This document shows, one piece after another, positions 45,685 to 55,824 of a DNA stretch of 64,000 bases (the stretch's first letter is position 1; every line of letters starts with the position of its first letter). Below the pieces are notes generated by a model. It had not been told where the DNA came from, did not search any database, and saw only the letters and a list, made by a program, of their open reading frames with translations. Position numbers and translations under genes: made by a program. The DNA is taken from assembly GCF_047511655.1 (NCBI RefSeq), contig NC_133386.1, positions 172,443,146-172,507,145 of the forward strand, given 5' to 3'. The stretch comes from Castor canadensis (taxonomy: Eukaryota > Chordata > Mammalia > Rodentia > Castoridae).

Positions 45685-46768
45685 TGGTAGCTAGCTTCTA
45701 AGATAGTCCCAAAGACTATCTTATGGTATTACTGCCTTTCACACTGAACAGAGTTGATTTCTGTAACTAATAGTCTATGTTGGGAATGGTGATCTGTAAC
45801 TTCTGAGCTTAGATCATAAAAGATATTACCTCTTCCATCGTGTCTCTCTTGTTTTGGGAGAATTGAACTGTCATGTCTCTAGGACAATCACACAGCTGAA
45901 TAGCCCACAAGTGAGCCATCTTGAAAGTGAATCCTGTATTTGTAGATTAGCCTTCAAGTGACTATAGCGCAGCCAATCTTTATTTATTTTATTTTTTTAT
46001 TATTCATATGTGCATACAATGCTTGGGTCATTTCTCCCCCCTGCCCCCACCCCCTTACCACCCACTCCGCCCCCTCCCTCTCTCCCCCCTAACCCCTTCG
46101 ATACCTGGCAGAAACTATTTTGTCCTTATCTCTAATTTTGTTGAAGAGAGAGTATAAGCAATGATAGGAAGGAACAAGGGTTTTTGCTAGTTGAGATAAT
46201 GATAGCTATACAGGGAGTTGACTCACATTAATTTCCTGTGCATGTGTGTTGCCTTCTAGGTTAATTCTTTTTGATCTAACCTTTTCTCTAGTTCCTGGTC
46301 CCCTTCTCCTATTGGCCTCAGCTGCTTTTAAGGTATCTGCTTTAGTTTCTCTGCGTTGAGGGCAACAAATGCTAACTAATTTTTTAGGTGTCTTACCTAT
46401 CCTCATATCTCCCTTGTGTGCTCTCGCTTTTATCTTGTGATCAAAGTTCAATCCCCTGTTGTGTTTGCCCTTGATCTAATGTCTGCATATGAGGGAGAAC
46501 ATACAATTTTTGGTCTTTTGGGCCAGGCTAACCTCACTCAGAATGATGTTCTCCAATTCCATCCATTTACCAGCGAATGACAACATTTCGTTCTTCTTCA
46601 TTAGCGCAGCCAATTTTTACTGAGATCTCTTGACAGATCCTAAGCCAGAGTCAGTAGTTAAGTCACTCCCAGATTCCTGGTTCACAGAAACTGTGTGAGA
46701 TAAGATATCTGTTATTTTTAGGTGATGCATTTGAGACAATTTTCTGTGCAGTAATAGAGTAATATAAC
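45685..46768 (+). mobile_element. MLT1 LTR (ERVL-MaLR), sense, split by a young L1
   Basis: Left half: GTGGTAGCTAGCTTCTAAGA, ACACTGAACAGAGTTGATTT and GAGCCATCTTGAAAGTGAAT. Right half: CAGATTCCTGGTTCACAGAA and ACTGTGTGAGATAAGATATC, then CAGTAATAGAGTAATATAAC. The halves join correctly once the L1 at 45978-46601 is removed. Confidence 0.85.
45978..46601 (-). mobile_element. Young 5'-truncated L1, antisense, inserted in an MLT1 LTR
   Basis: Same subfamily as 30211-30931 and 63107-64000: T-rich start, CATATGTGCATACAATGCTT, a C-rich tract (G-rich on the L1 strand), and part of the ORF2 3' end up to TTTCGTTCTTCTTCA. TAGCGCAGCCAAT occurs at 45965-45977 and 46602-46614, an exact 13-bp target-site duplication. 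Confidence 0.93.
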
Positions 46769-47067
46769 AAGGGGGCTATGTCTGGATGCTCCCAAAGACT
46801 TCAAGTCCTGGGGAATCAGATAGCTCTTATGGCTGTGGAGATCACCTTATTGAGCCTGTCACACTATGTCACCAAAACTTTACGAAGTCCCTTAGTAATA
46901 GTTTCATTTGCTTCTGCCTCTAAGACCCTCTCACCACAGAGTGCTCAAGCAAGGGTTGTAAAGTGTCAGATACTGAACTGTATAGAATTATATTTTAATT
47001 TTATTAAAATTAAGAAGAAACAACAGTAACAGTAAGATCCTGCAGACTCCCTGGACCCCAAAAATGT

Positions 47068-47278
47068 TCTTTTTTTGTCTTTTGTAGTAGGGATTGAGCC
47101 CAGGGCCTCATGAAGCCTACGCAAGTGCTCTATCAATGAGACAGATTCCCAGCCCTTTTTTAAGTTGTTGAGGCTGTCCTCCAACTCCCTATGTAGCCCA
47201 AGATGGCCTCCAACTTGCAATCCTTCTATCTCAACATCTGGAGTAACAAGATTACGGATGTGCACCACCACATCTGAT
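47068..47278 (-). repeat. B1-dID SINE, antisense
   Basis: ID arm GGGATTGAGCCCAGGGCCTC and GCAAGTGCTCTATCAATGAG, then B1 arm GAGGCTGTCCTCCAACTCCC, AAGATGGCCTCCAACTTGCA and TTACGGATGTGCACCACCAC. Confidence 0.85.
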
Positions 47279-47289
47279 CAAAAAAGTCC

Positions 47290-48600
47290 TTTTAAGACCT
47301 TAAAAAGTATTTTCATTAAAAAAAGATTTCCTAAAAGTTGTAACATTAGGTTTGTAAAAGTTATGTTGTTTCCTTTTAAGCCTAGGGAAGGCAATGAAAT
47401 CACCCAGCAAAGAACACTACTACTTGGTAGATATACTGATGTTGGTGCTTTGAGTTGGCACTGGTTGAATTTTCTTTTTTCAGAATGGTGCATTAATCCC
47501 TGTTTCAAATGCAGACATAGAAATAATTTCCAGACAAATGAACTGGAGTAAAATAGAGACGTGTATGGAATTGGAATAAATAAGTTCTTTTTCAACATTC
47601 TATAGGTTAACAAACAAAAGGTTTCTAAAAAATAACTAACAAAAGCTGAACAAAGATTAAGCATACGTTATCCGCGGAGACATTAAAAATATTTAAACTG
47701 TTTTTTTTTTTTAAGACTTCTCCCTTCTAATAATTTTATGGACAGTTTCTGGGAATCCTAGCTTAAAATTATCTAAAGAAATCAAAGGAAAACAAATACC
47801 ATTCCATCCCTTTCTATTCTTAACCACACCTCACCCTGTCTCCTGACTAATCAAAATGTTCTTTTTCCTCTCCCAAATAGTAAACAAAAGTCTTTCTGTG
47901 AATGGAGAGACATAATATAGGATAGAGATGGGGAATTGACTACATTACCAGTACCCGGCCAAAAATGCCCTACGTGTTTATAGTTTCAAAGCCTTTTTCA
48001 AAGGGTTATTGTGAGCACTAAATATAATTTGTACTAAAAACAAAGCTTAATGAACATAATACAGTACAGACATCTTTACATTTAATCCACCATACAACCC
48101 CAGGAAGTAGGTATTACTTCCACGTTGCAGTTTTTTTTTTTTTTAATAAGCCAGAAAACAGAATGGCCAATTAACCTGTACATGGCCTTAAAACTGATTC
48201 AGTGGCGTCCGTGTAAGATTTGGGAGCGCTGGGAAATGATCCTTCAACCAGCACAGATCTAGCTCGGTTCTTGGCACATGACTACAGCTAAGTCCCCTTC
48301 CTTTCTCTTGGAAGCCAATCTAAATCTAGAGGGACTTACTACATGAAAGAGCCTGGCACGCTCCCTCGCTTCACCTGACATGTCAGCTCAGAAAAAGGCT
48401 GCCACCCCCAGAGGTTCTGAGCCCCTAGGAGGCAGGAATGCAGACAAAGCATGTTACTGCTGTGGATCGAAAATGTTTGCTCAGCCTGCCTCAGATCCCC
48501 TGAGCCCCAGAGAACAAATACAGCCCTTCTGCGGCCCTGAGGAAATCCCAAGAGGTCAGGTTCAGCCTGGTAAACACCACCATAGTCCTGGCACCTTGCA
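47290..48600. other. TRIM44 5' flank, unique and minor repeats
   Basis: Two opposite-strand frames of 128 codons overlap here (47165-47551 plus, 47278-47664 minus); neither is recognisable and the plus one begins inside a SINE. T-runs lie at 47701-47712 and 48130-48144. A weak reverse MIR is possible at 48060-48180. GC content rises from 48380 towards the TRIM44 island. Confidence 0.35.
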
Positions 48601-48785
48601 GGATACGGGGGGATGTGACGGGCGACGGCGGACTGGCGCGAGAGCGACTCAAGTCCGCAGGGACCTCAGGCTAGCGGTTTTGAAGTCAGGTTGACACCTC
48701 CAGGGAGGGAGTGGGGGAGGCGGGGCCCCATGCCCGCCTCGGGAGCGAACAGGACACCGCATCCATCCTCCTCCTCCTTCCGGGG

Positions 48786-49235
48786 ATGCTGAGACTTGGG
48801 AGCGGCCGTGCTCAGCCCCGCGGGAAACCCAGAAAAAAGGCCATTGCCACTTTAAGTGACTCAGGAAGTGGAAGGCGGCCGCCTGACGGTGAAGGGAAAG
48901 TGGAACCGGGGCGGCGTGGGCCAGCAGCGGGCGACCGCGGTCTCGCCGGGCAGCGGGAGGCCGAGCGGCGCGCGGCGCGAGGGCCGACGGGGCGCGGGCG
49001 GCCGCACCGGAAGTGCCTAGCGGGGGCGGAAGCGCAGCGCTGCGCCGCGCGACGCCGCGCTGTGCAGGCCGAGGCAGGCGGAAGGCCCTGCGTTCCCTGC
49101 CCGGCAGGGGCTGCCGCGGCTCCCAGGCCCTGCTCTGAGACGCGGCGCGGCCCGGCCCAGCGCAGTAGGGCGGCAGCACCTCTCGGGAAGGGCACCCGGG
49201 AGCGAGGGAAAGGGGACGTGCAGAGCCGCGCCTAG
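48786..49235 (+). CDS. Long upstream ORF 5' of TRIM44 (149 codons), status uncertain
   Basis: The ATG at 48786 (G at -3, C at +4) opens a frame of 149 codons with TAG at 49233-49235, 38 bases before the TRIM44 ATG and out of frame with it. The peptide is Arg/Gly/Ala/Pro-rich, as expected of translated CpG-island DNA, and matches no family I know. It is translated only if transcription starts upstream of 48786. It is most likely a non-functional open frame. Confidence 0.2.
   Translation: MLRLGSGRAQPRGKPRKKAIATLSDSGSGRRPPDGEGKVEPGRRGPAAGDRGLAGQREAERRAARGPTGRGRPHRKCLAGAEAQRCAARRRAVQAEAGGRPCVPCPAGAAAAPRPCSETRRGPAQRSRAAAPLGKGTRERGKGDVQSRA
48857..48870 (+). promoter_or_regulatory. AP-1/ETS composite TGACTCAGGAAGTG in TRIM44 promoter
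   Basis: A consensus AP-1 heptamer TGACTCA (48857-48863) is followed with no gap by GGAAGTG, a good ETS core. Joined AP-1 and ETS sites are a known cooperative arrangement. It sits where GC content starts to rise, about 410 bases before the TRIM44 ATG. Occupancy is an inference. Confidence 0.4.
49006..49015 (+). promoter_or_regulatory. ETS/GABP-type site ACCGGAAGTG in TRIM44 leader or promoter
   Basis: Full consensus for GABPA/ELK-class ETS factors, 259 bases upstream of the start codon. Such sites are common near start sites of TATA-less housekeeping genes, so this is a reasonable marker for the core promoter. Confidence 0.45.
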
Positions 49236-49273
49236 AGAAAGCCCGGAGGCCTGGGCCGCGTCACTGCAGCCAC

Positions 49274-49939
49274 ATGGCCTCCGGAGTGGGCGCGGCCTTC
49301 GAGGAGCTGCCTCCCGACGGCACGTGTGACGAGTGCGAGCCCGACGAGGCCCCGGGCGCCGAGGAGGTGTGTCGGGAATGCGGCTTCTGTTACTGCCGCC
49401 GCCACGCCGAGGCGCACAAGCAGAAGTTCCTCACGCACCACCTGGCCGGCTATGTCCATGGCGCCCAGGCCTGGGCCCCGCCAGCTGGCGTCGAGGGGGC
49501 GGGGAAGGAAGATGTCGAGGCCAAGGTGGAGGCCGACGGGGAAGTAGAAAGTGAGGCGGGGGAAGAGAGCGAGTCTGAGGAAGACAGTGAGTCGGAGGAA
49601 GAGAGTGAGACTGAGGAAGAGAGCGAGGAGGAGAGCGAGGAAGAGAGTGAAGAGGACAGCGAGGAGGAGATGGAGGATGAGCAAGAAAGCGAGGCGGAGG
49701 AAGACAACCAAGAAGGAGAATCTGAGGCGGAAGGGGAAACTGAGGCAGAAAGCGAATTTGACCCAGAAATAGAAATGGAGGCAGAGAGAGTGGCCAAGAG
49801 GAAGTGTCCGGACCATGGGCTCGATTTGAGCACCTATTGCCAGGAGGATACGCAGCTCATCTGTGTCCTGTGTCCAGTCATTGGGGCTCACCAGGGCCAC
49901 CAGCTCTCCACCCTAGATGAAGCCTTCGAAGAGCTGAGA
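49274..49939 (+). CDS. TRIM44: TRIM44 first coding exon (residues 1-222; gene continues past the window)
   Basis: N-terminal two-thirds of TRIM44, an atypical TRIM protein without a RING domain, reported to bind and stabilise partners such as MAVS/VISA in a deubiquitinase-like way. Start MASGVGAAFEEL matches the human protein. Residues 18-54 form a UBP-type zinc finger (C18, C21, C33, C36, C39, C41, H44 and later His). Residues about 88-170 are an acidic Glu/Ser tract. Residues 178-209 form a B-box: C178, H181, C189, D192, C197, C200, H206, H209. The exon ends after LR-222 at GTAAGT (donor at 49940), in phase 0, where the human protein continues with the coiled coil. The start context is modest (C at -3, G at +4). 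The human protein is 344 aa, so about 120 residues lie in exons beyond position 64000; I did not see them in the window. Confidence 0.95.
49540..49780 (+). repeat. Coding purine-rich low-complexity tract (Glu/Ser) in TRIM44
   Basis: Imperfect repeats of GAGGAAGAGAGCGAG-like units encode the acidic region at about residues 88-170. The strand is almost pure purine, which also yields an artefactual Leu/Phe-rich open frame on the minus strand. Such tracts vary in length between species by slippage. Confidence 0.8.
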
Positions 49940-50311
49940 GTAAGTATGGGGCATTTGGAGCCTAGGTTAGGGCTCGGACACCTGGGTTTCATTCAACTCA
50001 GGTGTCCTAGTTGTGACCACATACGTTTTCATTTCACGTTTCCCTCGAAAACTAGGCTGTGCGAGTTCTTGGGAGCAGTCATTCTTCATCCTTTGTGGTT
50101 GAACTCCTTTGAGAACCACGAGAAAGTTTTAGACTTTGACCTGAGAAAATACAGTTGTGCACATAATCTAGGATATAATTTCACAGTTTCTGAAAAGTTG
50201 CAAGGCTCTGGTCTGTGGATCCCCGGTGAAAGCATTCCTACAGTTTTGACTTCAGGTAGGACCATTTTCCACATCTCACTATTGTTAAGACTAGTGCCTT
50301 AGGGCTATTTA

Positions 50312-50490
50312 TTTTTGTGACACTGGGGTTTGAATTCTGGGCTTTGACACCTCCAATCCATTTTGCTCTGGTTATTTTGGAGATGGGGGTCTCTTGAACT
50401 ATTTTCCCAGGTTGGTCTCTAACCGTGATCCTTGGCCTCCCAAGAAGCTAACATTACAGGCATGAGTCACTGGTGCCCAGCGATTCAGGG
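50312..50490 (-). repeat. B1-dID SINE, antisense, early TRIM44 intron 1
   Basis: ACTGGGGTTTGAATTCTGGG (ID arm), TTTTGGAGATGGGGGTCTCT, CAGGTTGGTCTCTAACCGTG and ACATTACAGGCATGAGTCAC (B1 arm). Confidence 0.85.
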
Positions 50491-50689
50491 CTCTTGATTT
50501 GGCCATCTCAGCCCACTTGAAAACATGGGAAACCAGGAGGATTGATTAGGGAAAATCCTCCCTAAAGTAGTGATTTTGGCAATAACTTGATGTGTGTCTT
50601 GACTTTTTTAGGTTCTTCATGTTTGAAACTTGGTAGGAAAGGAGGGTAGGCGGGTGAAGGCCAGTTGGTATGGGAATGGAGGTTCTCGT

Positions 50690-50790
50690 GTCTTCCCTCT
50701 GGCCTTTTATCTGTGCTGGATTTTGCTGATCCTCTAGAACAGTGTTGGCAGCCAGTAGACATTTACTAAATATTTGTTGAATGGATGAAT
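50690..50790 (+). repeat. L2 LINE 3' end
   Basis: GAACAGTGTTGGCAGCCAGT, AGACATTTACTAAATATTTG and TTGAATGGATGAAT form an L2 terminus. Confidence 0.65.
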
Positions 50791-53221
50791 TTGCAAACGA
50801 TTTGCCTTTTTATTTCTACTGTAAATGCTTACAATCAGAGAAGTTGCGAGTGTGTTAACCAGATCGAGGAAAGTTTGTTTGTGAATGTTGTCATATTATG
50901 ACTACTTTTGCTTCCCTGAGGAACCTTAAGTCGCCAGCATTAGGATAACATGTTATGATAGTGAAGACTCCCTGTTTTTCTTTTCTATTTTTATTGTAAA
51001 ATATATATTCAGAAAGTGTGTAAAAACTTACGCACAGACTAACAGTTGTAAAGCAAATACTGATGTAACCTTCACTCAGATTAAGAGCACATTATTAGCA
51101 AAATTGACCCTGCCCCTCCATGCTCTTTGCCAATTGTAACCATCTCTCTGACCTGTAGTTAGCCATTATTGTGACTTTTGAAGTGATAATTTCCTTGCTT
51201 ATCTTTATAATTTTATAGCTTACCTATGCATTCCTGAACTTGACTTATCGTTTTTAAATTACCCATTCTCTTTGTTTTACCTTTTTAAAAGACTTTTTGA
51301 GATTTATCCATTGAGTGGCTGTGATTTGTTCATTTTCATGTCTGCATTGAATTCTATTTTATGGATATGCCACAAAGTTACTAATTCTTTCACAGATGGA
51401 CATTTGGTTTATTCAGGTTTTAGAGCCTCTGGCTGTTAAAAACATTCTTGTCATGTTTCCTGGTGCACATTTACCTACATTTGAATGGAATATAAACCTT
51501 GGAGTGAAATTGTTAGATTATAGAGCATGCATTTCTTCAATAGTACTATATGTTGCCAACTGTTTTCCAAAATGGTTGTACCACTTTGCATCATCATGAA
51601 GAATAGGAGTCTTCCTGTTATTCTGTATCTTTATCACTGCTTGCTATTACAGTATTTTAAATTTTTGTCAGTCTTAGTAGTGAATGGTTTCATTGTGGTT
51701 TTAATTTGCATTCCTCTGGTTACTAGTGACTTAAAGTGTCTTTTGTATTTTCTCTTTTGTGAAGTACCCCCAGGTTGACTTTGCTCATTTTTCTGATTGT
51801 CTTTTTCTCATTAATTTATAGGAATTTTTATATATTCGTTTCTAATTTCTTTGTTGTTTATGTGGTTTTCAAGTATCTTCTACTTTGTGGTTTTCTTTTC
51901 TTTCTAAAAAAATTGCTCCTTGAATAGAAGTTCTTCATTTTAATGTGACAAATTTTTGTCAGTACTTTTCTTTATGGTTTGATGCATTGTCTTGTTTCAC
52001 TTAGTATTGATTTTTGTGTAGCAGACATAGTAGCTCAGTCTCCCCCACAGATAGCCAGTTGCTCTCACTGCATACACTTTTACACTGACCTGCTGTGCCA
52101 CCTGTCATATACCAAGTGCCTGTATGTGTGTGAACATAGTTCTTGGCTCTTCTGTTTTGTACTGTTAATCTGGTAGTATAGTCCTGTGTGAATGAGATAT
52201 TGTTTCAGTTACTATAGCTTTATGCAACTTAATATGTCATAGAGCAAGTCCTTCTTCTTTGTTCTTCTGCCTGTTTCTTCTTTTACATTTCTTAGAATTG
52301 TGCTGTAAAAAAAAGCCTGCAGGACTTTTTGGGGTATACATTGAGTATTGTGCTGAATTTATAAATCAACAGAGAGTTCATACTACTGCAATAAGTTTTC
52401 TGATCCACCTTTTCATTGCTTCACTGTAAAGTTTTATATTTTTTTCTGAATAATCTTACATATAAAAAGATCTTCTATATAATTGTTAAATTTATTTTTA
52501 AATACTTCGTGATTTTTTGTATTGTAAAAATTTTTAATTTTTGTTTTCTGATTGTAGGAATATGATTCACTTTATATTGATGTTTTTATGAAGCTCTGCT
52601 AAATTCTCATAAATTCTAATAATTTGTAGATTCATTCTGCATATGTGATAATATTACTGGGAAGAAGAACCATTTTTGTTTCTTTTTTCTAATCCTCATA
52701 TCTGTTGTTTGCTTTTTCTTGGCTTATTCTGGATAAGACCTCTAATACAATGTTGAATAGATATGATAGTGGATATTCTGGCCTTTTTCCTAATCTAGGA
52801 ACAGTTTATAACATTTCACAAATAAGGATGATATGTTTTATAGTTTTTAAAATTAGATATGTTTCATCATATTAAGAAAGTTCTAATTCTAGTCTGTCAG
52901 GTTGTTCTTAATCTTGAATGGATACTAAATATCAAATGCTTTTTCTGCCTATATTGGTATGATTTGACTTTACTCTTTTGCTCTGTTAATGTGATGAATT
53001 ACATTAATTGATTTTCTATTTAAAATTAAATTTAAAACATTGATAATATGTTCACATGAATCAAAAGCCTCTGTTCTGTCCTTTCATCTGTTTCTTCCAC
53101 CATCTGTTGGTAACCACTTTTATTAATTCTTTGTTTATTCTTCAAGTGTTTCTTTTTGCAGATATAGGCATGTGCATAGATATGGTCTTATTTCCATCTC
53201 CTCATGTTAATATACTATTTA

Positions 53222-53308
53222 TTTATTTATTTTGGGTGATACTGGAGTTCCAACTTAGAGCTTCATGCTTGCTAGAGAGGCACTCTACTGCCTGAGCCAT
53301 GCTTACTA
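53222..53308 (-). repeat. ID SINE, antisense
   Basis: GGGTGATACTGGAGTTCCAA, GCTTGCTAGAGAGGCACTCT and ACTGCCTGAGCCATGC. Confidence 0.75.
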
Positions 53309-53490
53309 TATTTTATAATTGAAGCAACCTTCCATTTCTGGGATATATTTAACCCAACTTGGTCATGATGAAGTATCCTTATGTTTTTGGTTTATTAATT
53401 TATATAGGATTTCTTTTCCATTTGTATTTGTTGTGGGAGAAATTGGCCTGTAATTCTTGTACTGTCCTCATGAGATTTTTATTACCAAGG

Positions 53491-53580
53491 TTCTCTCTCT
53501 CCCCCTCTCCCTCTCCCCCTGTCCCCCCTGTCATCGTGTCCCATGTCCCATCCCCCGTCCCGTGTCCCCCCCCCCCCCCC
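53491..53580 (+). repeat. Pyrimidine-rich tract ending in C15
   Basis: CT/CCCCCT units from 53491, then repeated TGTCCC/ATCCC units, then 15 uninterrupted C (53566-53580). On the minus strand this is a run of G-tracts able in principle to form a G-quadruplex. It adjoins an ID fragment and probably derives from it. Confidence 0.85.
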
Positions 53581-53640
53581 ACTCTCACCTTGTGCTTGCT
53601 ACGCAGGGGCTTTACTAATTGAGCCATACCCCCAACCTCT
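53581..53640 (-). repeat. Partial ID SINE, antisense
   Basis: CTTGTGCTTGCTACGCAGGG and GCTTTACTAATTGAGCCATA give the A-box half of an ID in reverse; the other half is replaced by the C-rich tract. Confidence 0.7.
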
Positions 53641-53744
53641 GTTTCTCTTTCAATGCTATGGAAGTATTCATGTAAGATTGGAATATTTCATCTTAGAATG
53701 ATTCGTAGAACTAATCATGGATGCCATCTGTACTTTCTTATTTT

Positions 53745-53845
53745 GCAATGCAAAGGATTCAACCCAGGTCCTAGTGCATGCTAGGCAAGTACTCTATATC
53801 ACTGAGCTACATCTGCAGTCCAATCTGGACTTTTTTTTTTTTTTG
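53745..53845 (-). repeat. ID SINE, antisense
   Basis: GATTCAACCCAGGTCCTAGT, GCATGCTAGGCAAGTACTCT and ATCACTGAGCTACATCTGCA, with a T-run at about 53831-53844. Confidence 0.8.
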
Positions 53846-53888
53846 CTATACTGTGCCATCTTCTGTAGTCCTTTAAGAACGGTAAGCA

Positions 53889-53941
53889 TGTATATATATA
53901 TCTATCTATATATATCTATATATATATGTATGTATATATTT
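53889..53941. repeat. TA/TATC simple repeat
   Basis: A mix of TATA and TATC units of about 53 bases. Likely unstable and polymorphic. Confidence 0.9.
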
Positions 53942-54594
53942 CTTTAGAACTCCCTTAAACTAAGATTCTGGAAGTTTCTTGAGTCGCTTTTTCAGGAGGG
54001 CCTGCCTAACATTATAATCTTTTTAAGATTTTTCTTTCCTTTTCTTACCCCCACTGTTTTGTTCAGCTCCCAAATACTCCATACAGTCCCCTTTGGAGGT
54101 TGAGATAGTGACCCATTTACTTTCAGCTAGCTTTTACTCTAGAATTTTACTCTGGCAGGGGTGGAAAACTGGAAGGGTCTCGACTATATGACAAGTATCT
54201 CCTTTAAATATCCCACTCTGAGCATGCCTTAGGCTTTGTTGATACTCCTCCCATCTTACTTTCTACTCCAGCCAAATGCACAGCCCAGTTTCTTGGGATC
54301 AGTAAATGTCCTTATATCAAGAACAGCTTCCTGTACATTGCTTATCCTCACACTGAAACCATAGTATTATCTAAACTATAGACTTCATTGATTTTCACCA
54401 ATTTTTCTCTTATGGTATCTATACCAGATAACTATCTAAGACCCAAGGCCTCACATTGTATTTTCTTATTTTTATGACTTATTAGTTTTGAGAAATGTTA
54501 GCTAGGTATTTTGTAGTCTCTTCTCAATTTGGGTTTGTCTAATGCTTCTCATGGTGAAATTGTAGTTATGGGTTTTGGGAGAGAACATAATACT

Positions 54595-54682
54595 TTTTTT
54601 TACCCTTGGTGCTAGAAATTGATCCCAGGGCCTTGCACTTTCAAGGCAAGTGCTCTGTCACTGAGCTACATCCCCAGCCCTG
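54595..54682 (-). repeat. ID SINE, antisense
   Basis: AATTGATCCCAGGGCCTTGC, AAGGCAAGTGCTCTGTCACT and GAGCTACATCCCCAGCCCTG; one of the least diverged ID copies in the window. Confidence 0.9.
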
Positions 54683-55017
54683 TAATACTCTTTTATGCTT
54701 TGTTTTTTTTTTTCCACTTAACACTATCTCCTAGAAATCACTCCATAGTTTATCCCTGCCTGTTTGCCTGCCTTCCTTCCTTCCAGCTGCACATACTCCA
54801 TTTTGTATCATTCATTGAATTCTTCATTTAAGATACTGTGTTTTACAACTCTAGAATGTTGATTTGGTTATTCTTAAGATATCTATTTCTCTGGGTCTTT
54901 TTAAGTCTTAATTATATATCACATTTTCCTGATTCTTGGCATATTTCATAATTTTTCATTTAATGCCAAACATTGTGTTTAAAAGAACTTTAGAAAGGAG
55001 TAATAGTTTCTTTCCTT

Positions 55018-55205
55018 GTTTTTTTTTTTTTTAAACTCAGGGTCTCACACTTTACCATTTGAGCCGTGTTCCCAGCCCTCTTTTGCTTTAGTTAGTTTTC
55101 CAGTAGGGTCTCAAGTTTTTGCCTGGGGTTGGGCTGGCCTCAGGCCATGATCTTAACCTGTGCCTCCTGTGTAGTTGGTATTGCAGGTGTACAGTACCAC
55201 ACCCG
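55018..55205 (-). repeat. B1-dID SINE, antisense
   Basis: T-run, AACTCAGGGTCTCACACTTT, ACCATTTGAGCCGTGTTCCC, then B1 arm AGTAGGGTCTCAAGTTTTTG, TGGGCTGGCCTCAGGCCATG and TATTGCAGGTGTACAGTACC. Confidence 0.85.
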
Positions 55206-55239
55206 GTTAACATTTTCTTTTTTTCTCCTCAGGGCATGT

Positions 55240-55410
55240 TGCGTGTCATGCATAATGAAACCCAGTAAAATTGTAGGAAAAAGAGAGGGGGAGAGAGATA
55301 AGAGAGTGATAGAGGGGAATGAATATGATCAGAGTATATATGCATATATGGAACATCAATGAAGTCCCCTTTGAACAAGTATTATTATATGCTAATGAAA
55401 AAGAAAGAAC
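55240..55410 (+). mobile_element. L1 3' tail fragment
   Basis: GAGGGGAATGAATATGATCA, GAGTATATATGCATATATGG and TTATATGCTAATGAAAAAGA match the tail seen at 190-470. Confidence 0.6.
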
Positions 55411-55629
55411 AAATGAAGGTACATGTCATTTGCTCTGTTAGGCAGATGGGGTGAGGGACTGCTTATTTTGATTCAGGAAAGGGATGGGAGTGTCATTGCA
55501 GTGTTAGTTTCAATGATCTGGTTTAAAATTTTTGAGTACAGTGTACATTTGCTGTTGGCAGGAAGCTAAGTCTTTTGGATTATTAACAGATGCTCATGTG
55601 ATGATGACTCAGAGAAGATCTTTGTTATA

Positions 55630-55790
55630 TTGTGTTCATTCATTTGATCAGAAAGTATTGAGCACCAGCTAAATATAGATACTTTCTAATTATTGGAAAG
55701 GTAGCACTAAAGAAAAGAGAAGTCTCTACTTCTCCTGTAGCTTATGTTTTATTAGAGAGAAATAGAGAATAAATTAACATGTAAGTATAA
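55630..55790 (-). repeat. L2 LINE 3' fragment
   Basis: TTCATTCATTTGATCAGAAA, GTATTGAGCACCAGCTAAAT, then CTTATGTTTTATTAGAGAGA in reverse L2 order. Confidence 0.6.
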
Positions 55791-55824
55791 ATAAAAAATC
55801 AAATTAATAAAGGGATTAGAGACA

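Larger units (their letters stand above)
48610..49540. promoter_or_regulatory. TRIM44: CpG island with TRIM44 promoter and 5' UTR
   Basis: CG density rises sharply near 48610, peaks at 48890-49280, and drops inside the coding exon where GAG/GAA codons take over. No TATA box is visible, so a dispersed start is expected. Candidate sites are an ETS motif ACCGGAAGTG at 49006-49015 and an AP-1/ETS composite at 48857-48870. The transcription start is probably within about 48780-49050; this is inferred from composition only. Confidence 0.75.
50985..53740 (-). mobile_element. Long ancient L1 (L1M) 3' half, antisense, several SINEs inserted
   Basis: Reads as reversed L1 3' UTR and ORF2: ACCTTCACTCAGATTAAGAG, TGGTGCACATTTACCTACAT, GTTTTCCAAAATGGTTGTAC, TCATTGTGGTTTTAATTTGC, then CTCTGTTAATGTGATGAATT, AACCCAACTTGGTCATGATG and GAGAAATTGGCCTGTAATTC further along. 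Frames are broken many times. Interrupted by ID units at 53222-53308 and 53566-53640. Confidence 0.85.

Noticed and set aside
47165-47664. Overlapping 128-codon frames on opposite strands
   Set aside because: The plus frame begins inside a B1-dID SINE and neither translation is recognisable. Two chance frames in AT-rich DNA are the simpler reading.
49232-49900. Minus-strand 222-codon Leu/Phe-rich frame over TRIM44 exon 1
   Set aside because: It is the complement of the GAG/GAA-rich acidic tract; the hydrophobic look is an artefact of pyrimidine-rich codons.
53889-53941. CRISPR-like or regulatory repeat
   Set aside because: It is a simple TA/TATC microsatellite without spacers; CRISPR arrays are not expected in this genome.
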